NCBI RefSeq assembly: GCF_900108475.1
Contig: NZ_FNWO01000012.1
Location: forward strand, 90,009 to 154,008
DNA from: Magnetospirillum fulvum
Lineage (GTDB): Bacteria > Pseudomonadota > Alphaproteobacteria > Rhodospirillales > Magnetospirillaceae
DNA length: 64,000 nt
Reading direction: 5' to 3'
In this document: in pieces, positions 36,697 to 49,179 of the stretch
Layout of the letters: each line of letters starts with the position of its first letter
Numbering within the stretch: the first letter of the stretch is position 1
Notes under the pieces: generated by a model
Databases searched by the model: none
The model's input: the letters and a program-made list of their open reading frames with translations, nothing else
What the model was told of the DNA's origin: nothing
Position numbers and translations under genes: made by a program

Positions 36697-38376
36697 TCAG
36701 GCCCGGACACCGGCCAGGAACGAATCGACCTCGCGCGACAGGGTGGCCGAATTGTCGGCCAGCGCCGACACCGCCTGCAACAGCTCTTCCGAGCCGGTGC
36801 GGACCTGTCCGACGATGCCGCCCATCTTGCCGACCGTATCGGTGACCTCGCCGGTGCCGGTCGAGGCCTGCTGGATGCTGCGGGCGATTTCGGCGGTGGC
36901 GGCCGATTGCTGCTCGACCGCCGAGGCGATTCCGGACGAGATGCCGTTGATTTCCTCGATCACGTTGGCAATCGCCCCGATGGCTCCGACCACGTCGTCG
37001 GTGGCGCCCTGAACCGCGCTGATCTGCGCACCGATTTCCTCGGTCGCCTTGGCGGTCTGGTTGGCGAGATGTTTGACCTCGCCCGCGACGACGGCAAAGC
37101 CCTTGCCCGCTTCGCCCGCGCGGGCCGCCTCGATGGTGGCGTTCAGCGCCAGCAGGTTGGTCTGGGCGGCAATGTCGTTGATCAGGCTGACGACGGCTCC
37201 GATCCGGCGGGCGGATTCGGACAATTGCTTCACCATCGTATCGACCCGTTGCGCGTCCTCGACCGCCACGCGCGAGATCGACGAGGATTTCTGGACCTGA
37301 CTGGCGATCTCGTGGATCGAGGCCGACAATTCCTCGGCCGCCGCCGCGACGGTTCCGACATTGCCCGAGGTCATTTCGGCCGAGCGGGCCAGATCGGCGG
37401 CGCGGCTATCGGCTTCGCGCGAGGCTCCGGCCAAAGATTGCGAGATGCCGCGCAGACGTCCCGCCGCCTGATTGACGGTATCGACGACGCCCTTGACCCC
37501 GCGTTCGAAGCTGTCGGCGGTGGCGACCAGCCCGGCCCGGCGTTCGCTTTCGGCGCGGGCCTTGGCGGTCTGTTGCTCGGCCTGGAGTTGGTCGGCGCGG
37601 ATCAGTCCATCCTTGAACACCCGGACCGAGCGGACCAGCGCGCCGATTTCGTCGGCTTGTTCGTTGGCGTCGATCTCGACGCTGCGATCCCCGGCGGCCA
37701 GCGCCTCGGTCGCCTTGGTCAGACGGCCAAGCGGAACCAGAACCGCGCGGGCGATCAGCCAGGCCAACAGCGAGAAGGCGGCGGTTACCGCGATATAGAG
37801 CAGCGATCCCAGGGTGAAGGTGTCGGACAGCGCGTGCTCTTCGGTCGTGAACGCGGCCGCGATGTCGCGCTGGAGCCCCTGATCGACTCTTTCGACGGCG
37901 TCCAGCACCTTCGATCCGGTCGTGTCGATCGCGTCGTCGAGGTGGGCAAAGACGGATTCGTCGGCCCGGTCGCGGATCGCGCGGGGCAAATCCTCGACGG
38001 CCAGGACACGCAACCGCTCGGCATCGGCGGGCAGGGCGGCGGCGGCGGCCCGTTCTTCGGGGGTGCTGACCAGATGCTGGGCCGCCTTAGCGACGTCGGC
38101 CAGTTTGCGGGCGGTTTCGGTTAAGGTGGCCAGCCGTTCGGGCGAAACCGCCCCCTCGCCCCGATCGACGATCGCGTCCATTGCCGCCAGATTGAGCGTC
38201 AGAAGATCAATCCGCGCCTGGGTCAGCAATGACCCGTCTTTGAATTTATGTTCCAGCTCGATCCGGGCATGATCAACGGTGTGATTGGTGTACCAGATAA
38301 TTCCACCCAAAGCGGTCAGTCCCAGGCAGGCTAAAGCCCACAGGACGATAAAACGCATACGGATCGTCATGTGCAT
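36697..38376 (-). CDS. Methyl-accepting chemotaxis protein
   Basis: 559 residues. The start at 38376 ([20 protein letters not shown]) follows GAGGAA. First transmembrane helix about 8-30; periplasmic helical sensor about 31-175 ([20 protein letters not shown], four-helix-bundle-like); second helix near 190-210 ([20 protein letters not shown]); HAMP next; then the signalling domain with the hairpin tip [20 protein letters not shown]. It ends FLAGVRA without a CheR-binding pentapeptide. The ligand is unknown. Single gene between terminators. Confidence 0.93.
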   Translation of the reverse strand: MHMTIRMRFIVLWALACLGLTALGGIIWYTNHTVDHARIELEHKFKDGSLLTQARIDLLTLNLAAMDAIVDRGEGAVSPERLATLTETARKLADVAKAAQHLVSTPEERAAAAALPADAERLRVLAVEDLPRAIRDRADESVFAHLDDAIDTTGSKVLDAVERVDQGLQRDIAAAFTTEEHALSDTFTLGSLLYIAVTAAFSLLAWLIARAVLVPLGRLTKATEALAAGDRSVEIDANEQADEIGALVRSVRVFKDGLIRADQLQAEQQTAKARAESERRAGLVATADSFERGVKGVVDTVNQAAGRLRGISQSLAGASREADSRAADLARSAEMTSGNVGTVAAAAEELSASIHEIASQVQKSSSISRVAVEDAQRVDTMVKQLSESARRIGAVVSLINDIAAQTNLLALNATIEAARAGEAGKGFAVVAGEVKHLANQTAKATEEIGAQISAVQGATDDVVGAIGAIANVIEEINGISSGIASAVEQQSAATAEIARSIQQASTGTGEVTDTVGKMGGIVGQVRTGSEELLQAVSALADNSATLSREVDSFLAGVRA

Positions 38377-38602
38377 CGACCGGTTCCTCCCCGCTCGCCG
38401 GGGATGGTCCGCCGGCATTGATTTCGCTGACCTTGATATGGGGCTCGTTACGACTGTTGCCCTAGCTTAACCCTGCCCCATGCCGATGGCATATATTTAT
38501 CGAACTAAGCCCCTTATTTTCTTGCGGGTTTCCGCGACAGTTTGTTACAGAAGATGAAGATGCGAACGGATATCATTCGCGACAGAATCGGGCGAGGAGC
38601 AC

Positions 38603-40030
38603 ATGGAAGCAAATAAGGGAACGAGTCCGGCTGCGGCGGACGTGGCGCGCGGCGGAAAAGCCGGTGTTCGCGCTCTGCTGGGGCTGATGGCGGTGGTGGG
38701 CGGACTGGCGTCGCTTCCGGCCCAGGCCCAGGAAGAAGAGGCCAAGGGCTTTTGGCAGCGCGACACCCTGACCGGCGATTGGGGCGGGGTCCGCTCCAGC
38801 CTGGAAGAAAGGGGCATCTCGGTGTCCGCCACCTATACCGGCGAAGCGCTGGGCAATGTCAGCGGCGGCCTGCGCCAGCGCGCGGTTGCCTCGGGTCTGC
38901 TTCAGGCCGATGTCGAAGCCGACCTGGAAAAGGCGATCGGGTGGCAGGGTGGTCTGTTCCACTTCACCGGCCTGTACACGCATGGTCGGTCGCTCAGCGG
39001 CAATTTCCTCCAGAATTGGATTCCGTCGCGCGACATCGAGACCTCGCCCAGCACCCGTCTGTTTGCCCTGTGGTTGCAGCAGAGCTTCTTCGAGGACATG
39101 GTCTCGTTGAAGGCCGGTGTCGTGCCGATGCAGGAAGAGTTCTTCAATTCCGAATATGCCGCCAACCTGATCGGCAGCCCGTTCGGATGGCCCGGCTCGT
39201 TCGCCCTCAATTACCCGAGCGGCGGCGGCTATCCCGTTTCCGGCCCCGGTACCCGCCTCAAGGTGAAGCCGACCGAGAATCTGGCGATTCTCGCCGCTGT
39301 GTTCAGCGGCGACACCGTTCCCGGCGCGGCGGATTCCCGTCCTGAAGATCCCACCCGGCGCAATTCCTCCGGCACCGATTTCTCGCTGGAATCGCCGACC
39401 TGGTTCGGCGAAGTCCAGTACGGGATCAATCAGGAAAAGGAGGCCACCGGCCTCGCCTCGATGATCAAGGTCGGCGGTTGGTACCATAACCACGGCTATA
39501 ACGACCTTCGTTACGCCGATAACGGTCAGTCTCTGGCGCTGATGCCCGACGGAACCCCGACCCAGCGTCATCAGGGCAATTGGGCCGCCTATGCGATCCT
39601 CGATCAGATGCTGTGGCGTCGCCCCGGCGAAGCGGGCGGCGGGCTCGGCTTCTTCGTCCGCGGCACCTTGATGCCCGACGATCGCAATCAGGCCCCCTAT
39701 TACGTCGATACCGGTCTGGTGCTGAATGGGACCTTCGAAGGCCGCGACGACGACGTCGCCGCGATCGGCTTCGCCTATGCCGGGGCCAGCGATCGTCTCG
39801 CCGGCCTGGACGCCGACCGCCGCGCCGCTGGTCTCACCACTGCGGGCGATCACGATTACGAGGCGATGCTGGAAGTCAGCTACCGCTACAAGGTCACCCC
39901 GTGGATGACCCTGGTGCCGGACGCCCAGTACATCATGCATCCGGGCGGGACCAGCGATTACGTCGATGCCAACGGCGAGACGATCAAGGATGCCGTCATC
40001 CTCGGTCTGCGCACGGTTCTTACGCTGTAA
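38603..40030 (+). CDS. OprB-family carbohydrate-selective porin
   Basis: 475 residues. Long N-region with a signal peptide ending near 42 (GLMAVVGGLASLPAQAQ). The mature part begins WQRDTLTGDWGGVRSSLEER, the hallmark start of OprB porins (LTGDWGG), followed by alternating amphipathic strands and ending VILGLRTVLTL, with an aromatic-poor but outer-membrane-like last strand. Forms a 16-strand channel for sugars or related solutes. Followed by a structured repeat and a strong terminator. Confidence 0.9.
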   Translation: MEANKGTSPAAADVARGGKAGVRALLGLMAVVGGLASLPAQAQEEEAKGFWQRDTLTGDWGGVRSSLEERGISVSATYTGEALGNVSGGLRQRAVASGLLQADVEADLEKAIGWQGGLFHFTGLYTHGRSLSGNFLQNWIPSRDIETSPSTRLFALWLQQSFFEDMVSLKAGVVPMQEEFFNSEYAANLIGSPFGWPGSFALNYPSGGGYPVSGPGTRLKVKPTENLAILAAVFSGDTVPGAADSRPEDPTRRNSSGTDFSLESPTWFGEVQYGINQEKEATGLASMIKVGGWYHNHGYNDLRYADNGQSLALMPDGTPTQRHQGNWAAYAILDQMLWRRPGEAGGGLGFFVRGTLMPDDRNQAPYYVDTGLVLNGTFEGRDDDVAAIGFAYAGASDRLAGLDADRRAAGLTTAGDHDYEAMLEVSYRYKVTPWMTLVPDAQYIMHPGGTSDYVDANGETIKDAVILGLRTVLTL

Positions 40031-40142
40031 TACCGGCGACCGTGTTCGCCGGTACAGCCGCCATTGCGGCGGCGGCCAAGGGCGCGGATGCGCCCGCCCG
40101 GCGAGGGACATTACGGCGGCTCAATTGATTGAGCCGCCGGTA
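40031..40142 (+). repeat. Structured repeat element, copy 1 (three to four hairpins, 53-bp core)
   Basis: Begins at the base after the oprB stop. Hairpins: 40031-40039 with 40046-40054; 40057-40061 with 40066-40070; GGGCGC (40080-40085) with GCGCCC (40090-40095); and GGCGGCTCAA (40115-40124) with TTGAGCCGCC (40129-40138). The 53 bases 40057-40109 are identical to 57565-57617. The last stem keeps its pairing in copy 2 although its bases differ. Could be a REP-like DNA element or an RNA. Confidence 0.75.
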
Positions 40143-40177
40143 TAATCCGACGCGCGTTTGGTGGCGTGCGGAAGATG

Positions 40178-40213
40178 GGGCGTCCGGAGCAAATCCTCCG
40201 GACGCCCTTTTTT
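40178..40213 (+). terminator. Strong rho-independent terminator after oprB and the structured repeat
   Basis: A 12-bp stem (40178-40189 with 40196-40207), loop CAAATC, followed by six T. It lies 2 bases before the stop of the converging ABC permease gene. Confidence 0.92.
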
Positions 40214-40215
40214 AT

Positions 40216-40965
40216 TTACTCGCGGTAGCGGGCGACCATCTGCCCGGCCCAGCCCAGCAGCAGGACGGCGAACAGGGTCAGAATCCCCAGCGCGGCGAGG
40301 GCGTCGCCGGTCAAGCCGCTCTGGCGCAACGCGATATTGGCGTGGGTCAGCGGCAGCAGGTGCAGCGGGGCGGACAGCCAGGATGGCAGGCTGGCCAGCG
40401 GAAAGAAGGTGCCGCAGAAGAACCCCATCGGGGTAATCAGGAAGTTGGTGTAGGTGGTGTGCTCCTCGGTGCTGCGGGTCTTCAGCCCGATCACCATCCC
40501 CAGGGCGGAAAACAACGAGGTTTCCAGCAACAAGGCGAGCGGAATCGCGGCGGTGGGCTCGGGGCGCCATCCCGCGGCCAGCCCGACCAGCCCGACCAGG
40601 ATCGCGGCGAACAGGCCGCGCGCCATTCCGGCGGCGACGGTGCCCGCGACCACCGCCAGCGGCGAGACCGGGGCCAGCATGATGATCTGCCAGGTCCGGT
40701 GATAGAAACGGGCGATATTGATCCCGCTGGCGACCCAGGTGAAGGCGTTGTGCATCGCCGCCATTCCCATCAGCCCCGGCACCAGAAAGGTCAGGTAATC
40801 GCCGCCGTCGATCCTGACCTGGCGCCCCAGTCCCAGCCCGAACACCACCAGATACATCAGCGGCGTCACCAAGGCGGCGACGACGAAGGTCGGCCGGGCC
40901 AGCTTGGCGCGGTAGAGTTGGATCTCGCGCTGGAAGATCGGACCGGCTCCGGACAGCGGACTCAT
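40216..40965 (-). CDS. ABC-2-type transporter permease
   Basis: 249 residues with six hydrophobic segments and the ABC-2 pattern (FQREIQLYRAKLARPTFVVA at the start; YTNFLITPMGFFCGTFFPLA in the DrrB/NodJ-type signature region). The start at 40965 overlaps the stop of the ATPase gene (ATGA). Together they form an exporter of the DrrAB/NodIJ type for lipids, polysaccharides or drugs; the substrate is unknown. Confidence 0.9.
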   Translation of the reverse strand: MSPLSGAGPIFQREIQLYRAKLARPTFVVAALVTPLMYLVVFGLGLGRQVRIDGGDYLTFLVPGLMGMAAMHNAFTWVASGINIARFYHRTWQIIMLAPVSPLAVVAGTVAAGMARGLFAAILVGLVGLAAGWRPEPTAAIPLALLLETSLFSALGMVIGLKTRSTEEHTTYTNFLITPMGFFCGTFFPLASLPSWLSAPLHLLPLTHANIALRQSGLTGDALAALGILTLFAVLLLGWAGQMVARYRE

Positions 40966-41687
40966 GCTGCTTCTCCGTCCGTCTGCGCCAGGGCCACCAC
41001 GACGTCTTCCAACCGCGCCGCGCCGAAACGGGCGGTCAACTCGGTCGGACTGCCGATCGCGACCAATCGGCCCCGGTCGATGATGCCGACCCGGCCGCAC
41101 AGGTTTTCGGCCTCCTCGACATAATGGGTGGTCAGAACCACGGTGCAGCCCTGGTCGCGGATGTCGCGGATCAGCGCCCACAAATCGCGGCGGATCGCCG
41201 GGTCCAGCCCGGTGGTCGGCTCGTCGAGCAACAGCACGCGCGGGCGGGTCAGCAGGGCGCGGCCGATCACCAGCCGTCGCCGCATCCCCCCCGACAGCCC
41301 GTTGACCGGGCGGTCGGCCCGCTCGGCCAGCCCCAGCCGGGTCAGCATCGCCGCCACCGCTTCGTCGGCCGCGTCGATCCGGTGCAGCCGGGCGTGAAAG
41401 GACAGGTTCTGGCGCGGGGTCAGGTCGCGGTCGAGGTTGTTCTCCTGGAACACCACGCCGATCAAGCGCTTGACCTCGGCGGCTTCGGTGACGGTGTCGT
41501 GCCCGCCGACCGACAGCCGACCCGAATCCGGGCTGGCCAAAGTGGCGAGCAGCCGGACCAGGGTCGTCTTGCCCGCGCCGTTGGGACCGAGCAAGCCGAA
41601 CGCTTCGCCCGCACCGATGGAAAGATCGAGTCCATCCAGCGCGGGCAGGATGCCATAGCGTTTGACCGCCGCCTCAACCCTGATCAT
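40962..41687 (-). CDS. ABC transporter ATP-binding protein (DrrA/NodI type)
   Basis: 241 residues. Walker A GPNGAGKTT near 34-42, Q-loop VFQENNLDRDLT, signature LSGGMRRRL, Walker B VLLLDEPTTGLDP and switch His in LTTHYVEEAE are all intact. The pairing with the overlapping ABC-2 permease gives a two-gene exporter. Single ATPase domain, so it should act as a homodimer. Confidence 0.93.
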   Translation of the reverse strand: MIRVEAAVKRYGILPALDGLDLSIGAGEAFGLLGPNGAGKTTLVRLLATLASPDSGRLSVGGHDTVTEAAEVKRLIGVVFQENNLDRDLTPRQNLSFHARLHRIDAADEAVAAMLTRLGLAERADRPVNGLSGGMRRRLVIGRALLTRPRVLLLDEPTTGLDPAIRRDLWALIRDIRDQGCTVVLTTHYVEEAENLCGRVGIIDRGRLVAIGSPTELTARFGAARLEDVVVALAQTDGEAA

Positions 41688-41892
41688 CCGCCCATTCCTT
41701 CCTTGCCGATCCGACCGGGGCCAAGTCCTAGGTCATGCGCCGCCGTCGCGGCAATCGCAAAATGCGGTTTCGCATTGCTTTGCCGACCCATGATCCTGTT
41801 GACAGGACGACGGAAAACGGACTTCCTTGTCGTCTGGCAACGTGACGGCCGCGCTCTTGGCTGCCAGCGGGTGAACAGGGTCGAACAAATAC

Positions 41893-43437
<1,545 letters not shown>

Positions 43438-43512
43438 TATAGCAGCGGCCATCAGGGACATATGAAACACCCGCGACACCGGGGGCACGGGCCTCTCGGG
43501 GGCGCGACATGA

Positions 43513-44580
<1,068 letters not shown>

Positions 44581-44655
44581 GACTTTTGGATGGTGTAGAG
44601 TTGACTGTCGTCTTCCGGGAAGAGGGCGGCGGAACTCTCGTCATGGAGGATCGAG

Positions 44656-45540
44656 GTGAAGCAGTCGAGTGCGGCAGGTCGTCTCGCGACGTTGAGGCTG
44701 CTGGCGCATCGCTTTGCCTTCTTGATGCTGGCGGCGTCGGCCTTCGCCCTGATGATGCTGGGTAAGGCCGATATCGTTCTGGTCGAGCAGACCCGCGTGT
44801 TGGTCGTCGATGCCCTGGCCCCGATGCTGGAAGCGATGGCCCGTCCCGCCGCCACGGTGGCCCGCGTCACCTCGGGCGTTCACGAACTGGCCAATCTGCG
44901 CGCCGAGAACGCCCGCCTGCGTGAGGAAAACGCCCGCTTGATGCGCTGGCAGACGGTGGCGCGGCGGCTGGAGGCCGAGACGATGGTGCTCCACCAGCAA
45001 TTGAACGTCGTTCCCGATCCCGATCCCGCTTTCGTTACCGCCCGCGTCATCGGCGATCTCGGTTCGGCCTTCGGCCATTCGATGCTGCTGGCCGCCGGAT
45101 CGCGCGACGGCGTCCGCAAGGGCCAGGCGGTGATGTCGGGCGAGGCCCTGGTCGGCCATATCGCCGAGGTGGGCGTTCGCTCCTCGCGGCTGCTGCTGAT
45201 CACCGACATCAATGCCCGCATCCCGGTGGTGATCGAATCGACTCGGACCCGCGCCATCCTGACCGGCGACAATTCGGCGCGGCCCCGGCTGAACTATATC
45301 GTCGGCAATCCGGCGATCAGCGTCGGCGACCGGGTGGTGACCTCGTCGTCGGGGGCGGCGTTCCCGCCCGGACTGCCGGTCGGCGTTGTCGTCTCGGTCG
45401 GCGAGGGTGGCTACCGGGTCGAACCGTTCGCCCGCCGCCACCAGCTTGAATTCGTCAGCATCGTCGATTACGGCCTGGGCGGCATCCTGCCGTTCGAGCG
45501 CGCTCCCCCCGATCGCCGTCGGCGGGGGAGGGAGGAGTGA
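44656..45540 (+). CDS. mreC: Rod-shape-determining protein MreC
   Basis: 294 residues. GTG start at 44656 behind GGAGG. One transmembrane helix (RFAFLMLAASAFALMMLGKA), a periplasmic coiled coil (VHELANLRAENARLREENAR), then the beta-domain pair (ARVIGDLGSAFGHSMLLAAG; VGDRVVTSSSGAAFPPGLPV). Activates PBP2 in the elongasome. The stop overlaps the mreD start (GTGA). Confidence 0.94.
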   Translation: MKQSSAAGRLATLRLLAHRFAFLMLAASAFALMMLGKADIVLVEQTRVLVVDALAPMLEAMARPAATVARVTSGVHELANLRAENARLREENARLMRWQTVARRLEAETMVLHQQLNVVPDPDPAFVTARVIGDLGSAFGHSMLLAAGSRDGVRKGQAVMSGEALVGHIAEVGVRSSRLLLITDINARIPVVIESTRTRAILTGDNSARPRLNYIVGNPAISVGDRVVTSSSGAAFPPGLPVGVVVSVGEGGYRVEPFARRHQLEFVSIVDYGLGGILPFERAPPDRRRRGREE

Positions 45541-46052
45541 AACCATCGGTCTGGGTCCGGATGGACACCTGGGTCCGTCATCTGATCCCGGCGACCGCCA
45601 CCATTTTCCTGCTGTTGCTGACCGTGGTGCCGACTCGCCTGACCGTCTTTGCCGACATCGCCCCGATGTTGCCGCTGATGGGGGTCTATTACTGGGCGAT
45701 CTATCGCCCCGATTTGCTGCCCGCCTGGCTGGCTTTCGCGATCGGCCTCTTGGGTGACATCGTCGGCGGGACGCCCTTGGGCGCCAACGCGCTGGTGCTG
45801 CTGCTGGTCCAGGGCACGGCGGCGGCGCAACGCCGCTTCTTTCTTGGCAAATCCTTCGCGGTGACGTGGTGGGCGTTCGGTCTGCTCGCCGCCGGGGCCA
45901 TCGCGCTCGACTGGCTGCTGGTGACCCTGATCGTCGGGCGGGTCGTCGATCCGGCTCCGGTTCTGTTCGAATATCTGATGACGCTGTGCTGTTTCCCGCT
46001 GCTTACCTGGGTGTTGGCACGGACCCAGATGGCCTTCCTGCTGGACGTTTAG
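45537..46052 (+). CDS. mreD: Rod-shape-determining protein MreD
   Basis: 171 residues with five to six hydrophobic segments, beginning VRHLIPATATIFLLLLTVVP. The conserved central GLLGDIVGGTPLGANALVLL (Gly-Asp pair) matches the family. GTG start at 45537 overlaps the mreC stop. Membrane partner of MreC. Confidence 0.92.
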   Translation: MKPSVWVRMDTWVRHLIPATATIFLLLLTVVPTRLTVFADIAPMLPLMGVYYWAIYRPDLLPAWLAFAIGLLGDIVGGTPLGANALVLLLVQGTAAAQRRFFLGKSFAVTWWAFGLLAAGAIALDWLLVTLIVGRVVDPAPVLFEYLMTLCCFPLLTWVLARTQMAFLLDV

Positions 46053-46059
46053 ACGCCCG

Positions 46060-47946
46060 ATGTATCACGATAATGACCGTGCCAAGCTGTTCTCGCGCCG
46101 GGCGATGATGCTGGCCGCCGGCAAGGCGACCCTGATCACCGGTCTGGCGGCGCGGATGTATTACCTCCAGGTGATGGAGGCCGACAAATATGCGATGCAG
46201 GCCGAGGACAACCGCATCACCACCCGCCTGCTGGCCCCGCCGCGCGGGCTGATCCTCGACCGCAACGGCGTTGCGATGGCGATCAACCAGCAGAATTACC
46301 GGGTGATGGTGGTGGCCGAGCAGACCCCGTCGCTCGATTACACCCTCGACGCGCTGGGCAAGATCATCGCCATCGGCGAGGGCGATCGCGCCCGCATCCA
46401 CAAGGAAGCCCGCCGTCGCCGCAGCTTCGTTCCGGTCAGCGTCCGCGAGAATCTGACCTGGGAAGAGGTGGCCCGGGTCGAAATCAACGCTCCCGATCTG
46501 CCCGGCATCATCATTGATGTCGGCCAAAGCCGCTATTACCCGATGGAAAGCCTGGGGGCGCATATCCTCGGCTATGTCGCGGCGGTGTCGGAAAGCGATC
46601 TGACCGACGACCCGTTGGAGGAACTGCCCGGCTTTCGGATCGGTAAGGGCGGTGTCGAGAAGGTCTACGACATGGCGTTGCGCGGCCGGGCCGGGACGTC
46701 GTCGCTGGAGGTCAATTCGGTCGGCCGGGTCCATCGCGAACTGGAGCGCAAGGAGGGTGAGCCGGGGATTGACCTCAATCTGACCCTCGACATCCGTTTG
46801 CAGCAATACGCCGCTCAACGTCTGGGCGACGAGAGCGCGGCGGTGGTGGTGATGGACATCCTGACCGGTGACGTCATCGTGATGGCCTCGACTCCCTCGT
46901 TCGACCCCAACTCGTTCAATCGCGGCCTGTCGAACGAAGAATGGAAGGATCTGACCTCCAATCCCCGCTCGCCGCTGACCAACAAGGTGATCGCCGGGCA
47001 GTTCGCGCCGGGATCGACCTTCAAATTGCTGACCGCGCTGGCGGCGCTGGAATCCCGCGACATCACCCCCGACATGCGGGTGCTGTGCACCGGGCACTTG
47101 CAGTTGGGCAGCATCAAGTTCCATTGCTGGAAAAAGGAAGGTCACGGCTCGCAGGATCTGATCAGCGGCATCAAGAATTCCTGCGACGTTTATTTCTATG
47201 AAGTCGCCCGCCGGGTCGGCTTCGAAAAGATCGCCGAAATGGCCCGCCGCTTCGGTCTTGGCACCCAGACCGGTGTCGATCTGCCGTCCGAGCGGCCCGG
47301 CCTGATCCCCGATCGCGCCTGGAAGCGCAAGGCGCTGAAGCAGCCCTGGCATCCCGGCGAGACCCTGATCAACGCGATCGGCCAGGGCTATGTCACCGCG
47401 ACTCCGCTGCAACTGGCGGTGATGACCGCGCGGATCGCCAATGGCGGCTATGCCGTGGTGCCCCATGTCGCCCGCGATCAGGTCATCGAAAAAAGCGTCC
47501 ATCCCCGCCCGTCGCCCGAATGGCCCAGCCTGGAAGTCTCGCGTCAGTCGCTGGCGCTGGTCAGGAAGGGGATGTTCGCGGTATCGAACGAGCCGGGCGG
47601 CACCGCCTACAAGGCCCGCATCACCCAGGAGGGGATGTGGCTGTCGGGCAAGACCGGCAGCGCCCAGGTCCGCCGCATCACGATGCGCGAGCGCGAGACC
47701 GGGGTGAAGAAGAACGAACAATTGCCGTGGAAGGAACGCGACCACGCGCTGTTCGTCGCCTATGCTCCCGAGGAAAATCCGCGCTATTCGATCGCGGTGG
47801 TGGTCGAGCATGGCGGCGGCGGGTCGGCGGTCGCCGCTCCGATCGCCCGCGATATCATGCTGGAAGTGCAAAAGCGCGATCTGGCCCGCGTCTCCACCGA
47901 AGCGGACGGCGCGCCCGAGCCCCCGCCCGATTTCCGGAGGTTCTGA
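46060..47946 (+). CDS. mrdA: Penicillin-binding protein 2 (transpeptidase)
   Basis: Elongation-specific D,D-transpeptidase. 628 residues: short cytoplasmic start, a membrane anchor (AGKATLITGLAARMYYLQVM), pedestal/dimerisation domain (about 60-230), then the catalytic domain with Ser319 in GSTFK, the second motif NSCD in IKNSCDVYFYEVA, and KTG in LSGKTGSAQV near 531. Its stop overlaps the rodA start. Confidence 0.95.
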   Translation: MYHDNDRAKLFSRRAMMLAAGKATLITGLAARMYYLQVMEADKYAMQAEDNRITTRLLAPPRGLILDRNGVAMAINQQNYRVMVVAEQTPSLDYTLDALGKIIAIGEGDRARIHKEARRRRSFVPVSVRENLTWEEVARVEINAPDLPGIIIDVGQSRYYPMESLGAHILGYVAAVSESDLTDDPLEELPGFRIGKGGVEKVYDMALRGRAGTSSLEVNSVGRVHRELERKEGEPGIDLNLTLDIRLQQYAAQRLGDESAAVVVMDILTGDVIVMASTPSFDPNSFNRGLSNEEWKDLTSNPRSPLTNKVIAGQFAPGSTFKLLTALAALESRDITPDMRVLCTGHLQLGSIKFHCWKKEGHGSQDLISGIKNSCDVYFYEVARRVGFEKIAEMARRFGLGTQTGVDLPSERPGLIPDRAWKRKALKQPWHPGETLINAIGQGYVTATPLQLAVMTARIANGGYAVVPHVARDQVIEKSVHPRPSPEWPSLEVSRQSLALVRKGMFAVSNEPGGTAYKARITQEGMWLSGKTGSAQVRRITMRERETGVKKNEQLPWKERDHALFVAYAPEENPRYSIAVVVEHGGGGSAVAAPIARDIMLEVQKRDLARVSTEADGAPEPPPDFRRF

Positions 47947-49106
47947 TGCTCAATCTGCCCCGGATGCCGCTCCGGCTGAACCGCACTGAAATGTCGCTGC
48001 GCGAAAAGCTGCTTCAGCTCAACTGGTCGCTGATCGCGCTTTTGACCGCGATTGCCTGTATCGGCTTCGCCACGCTGTATTCCGCCGCTGGCGGCTCGCT
48101 GGAGCCGTGGGCGTTGAAGCAGATCGTCCGCTTTGTCGTCGGGATGACGATCATGGTCGCGGTGGCGATGGTCGATCTGCGCTTCTGGGTCCGTCACGCC
48201 TATATGTTTTATGTCGTCGCCGCCGTCCTGCTGCTGCTGGTCGAGGTCAAGGGCACGGTCGGCATGGGGGCGCAACGCTGGATCGATTTAGGCTTCATCC
48301 AGCTCCAGCCCTCGGAAATCATGAAGATCACCCTGATCCTGGCGCTGGCCCGCTATTTCCACGGCGCCACCCTCCAGGAGATCGGCCGCCCGCTGTTCCT
48401 GATCCCGCCGCTGGTCATGGTGATGCTGCCCGCCGCGATGGTGATGAAGCAGCCCGATCTCGGCACCGCGATGATGCTGGTGATGTCGGCCGGGGCGGTG
48501 TTCTTCATGGCCGGGGTCCGGTTGTGGAAGTTCGCTCTGGTGCTGGTCTCGGCCTTGTCGGCGATCCCGCTGGCCTGGGAGTTCCTGCGCGAATATCAGA
48601 AAAAGCGCGTGCTGATCTTCCTCAATCCCGAGGACGATCCGTTGGGGGCCGGGTACCACATCACCCAGTCGAAGATCGCGCTGGGGTCGGGCGGTCTGTT
48701 CGGCAAGGGCTATATGAGCGGCACCCAGAGCCGCCTCAACTTTCTTCCCGAAAAGCAGACCGACTTCATCTTCACCATGTATGCCGAGGAATGGGGGATG
48801 ATGGGCGGGCTGGTCCTGCTCGTCCTCTATGCGATGCTGATCGCGTTCGGCTATGCCATCGCATTGCGCTGCCGCTCGCAGTTCGGACGGCTGATGGCCC
48901 ACGGCATCACCACCACCTTCTTCCTCTATTTCTTCATCAATATCGCGATGGTGATGGGGCTGGTTCCGGTGGTCGGCGTCCCGCTGCCGCTGATCAGTTA
49001 CGGCGGCACCGCGATGTTGTCGCTGCTGTTCGGGTGGGGATTGGTGATGAGCGCCTACATTCATCGCGACATGCCGATCTCGCGGCGGGGTATGCACGAC
49101 GATTAG
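47946..49106 (+). CDS. rodA: Rod-shape peptidoglycan glycosyltransferase RodA
   Basis: SEDS-family polymerase of lipid II, acting with PBP2. 386 residues, ten hydrophobic segments. Signature parts: GAQRWIDLGFIQLQPSEIMK, QPDLGTAMMLVMSAGAVFF, and the conserved C-terminal GVPLPLISYGGTAMLSLLFG. ATG at 47946 overlaps the mrdA TGA. Last gene of the operon. Confidence 0.95.
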   Translation: MLNLPRMPLRLNRTEMSLREKLLQLNWSLIALLTAIACIGFATLYSAAGGSLEPWALKQIVRFVVGMTIMVAVAMVDLRFWVRHAYMFYVVAAVLLLLVEVKGTVGMGAQRWIDLGFIQLQPSEIMKITLILALARYFHGATLQEIGRPLFLIPPLVMVMLPAAMVMKQPDLGTAMMLVMSAGAVFFMAGVRLWKFALVLVSALSAIPLAWEFLREYQKKRVLIFLNPEDDPLGAGYHITQSKIALGSGGLFGKGYMSGTQSRLNFLPEKQTDFIFTMYAEEWGMMGGLVLLVLYAMLIAFGYAIALRCRSQFGRLMAHGITTTFFLYFFINIAMVMGLVPVVGVPLPLISYGGTAMLSLLFGWGLVMSAYIHRDMPISRRGMHDD

Positions 49107-49179
49107 GGTACGCCTTTCGCTTGGAACCGACGGGGGATCGGTCCAATACTAATCAAGCGACGGCAGATCGGGGGCGCGC

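Noticed and set aside
41688..41892. Possible leucine attenuator/leader peptide before leuA
   Set aside because: No short frame with a run of Leu codons and no convincing terminator/antiterminator pair.
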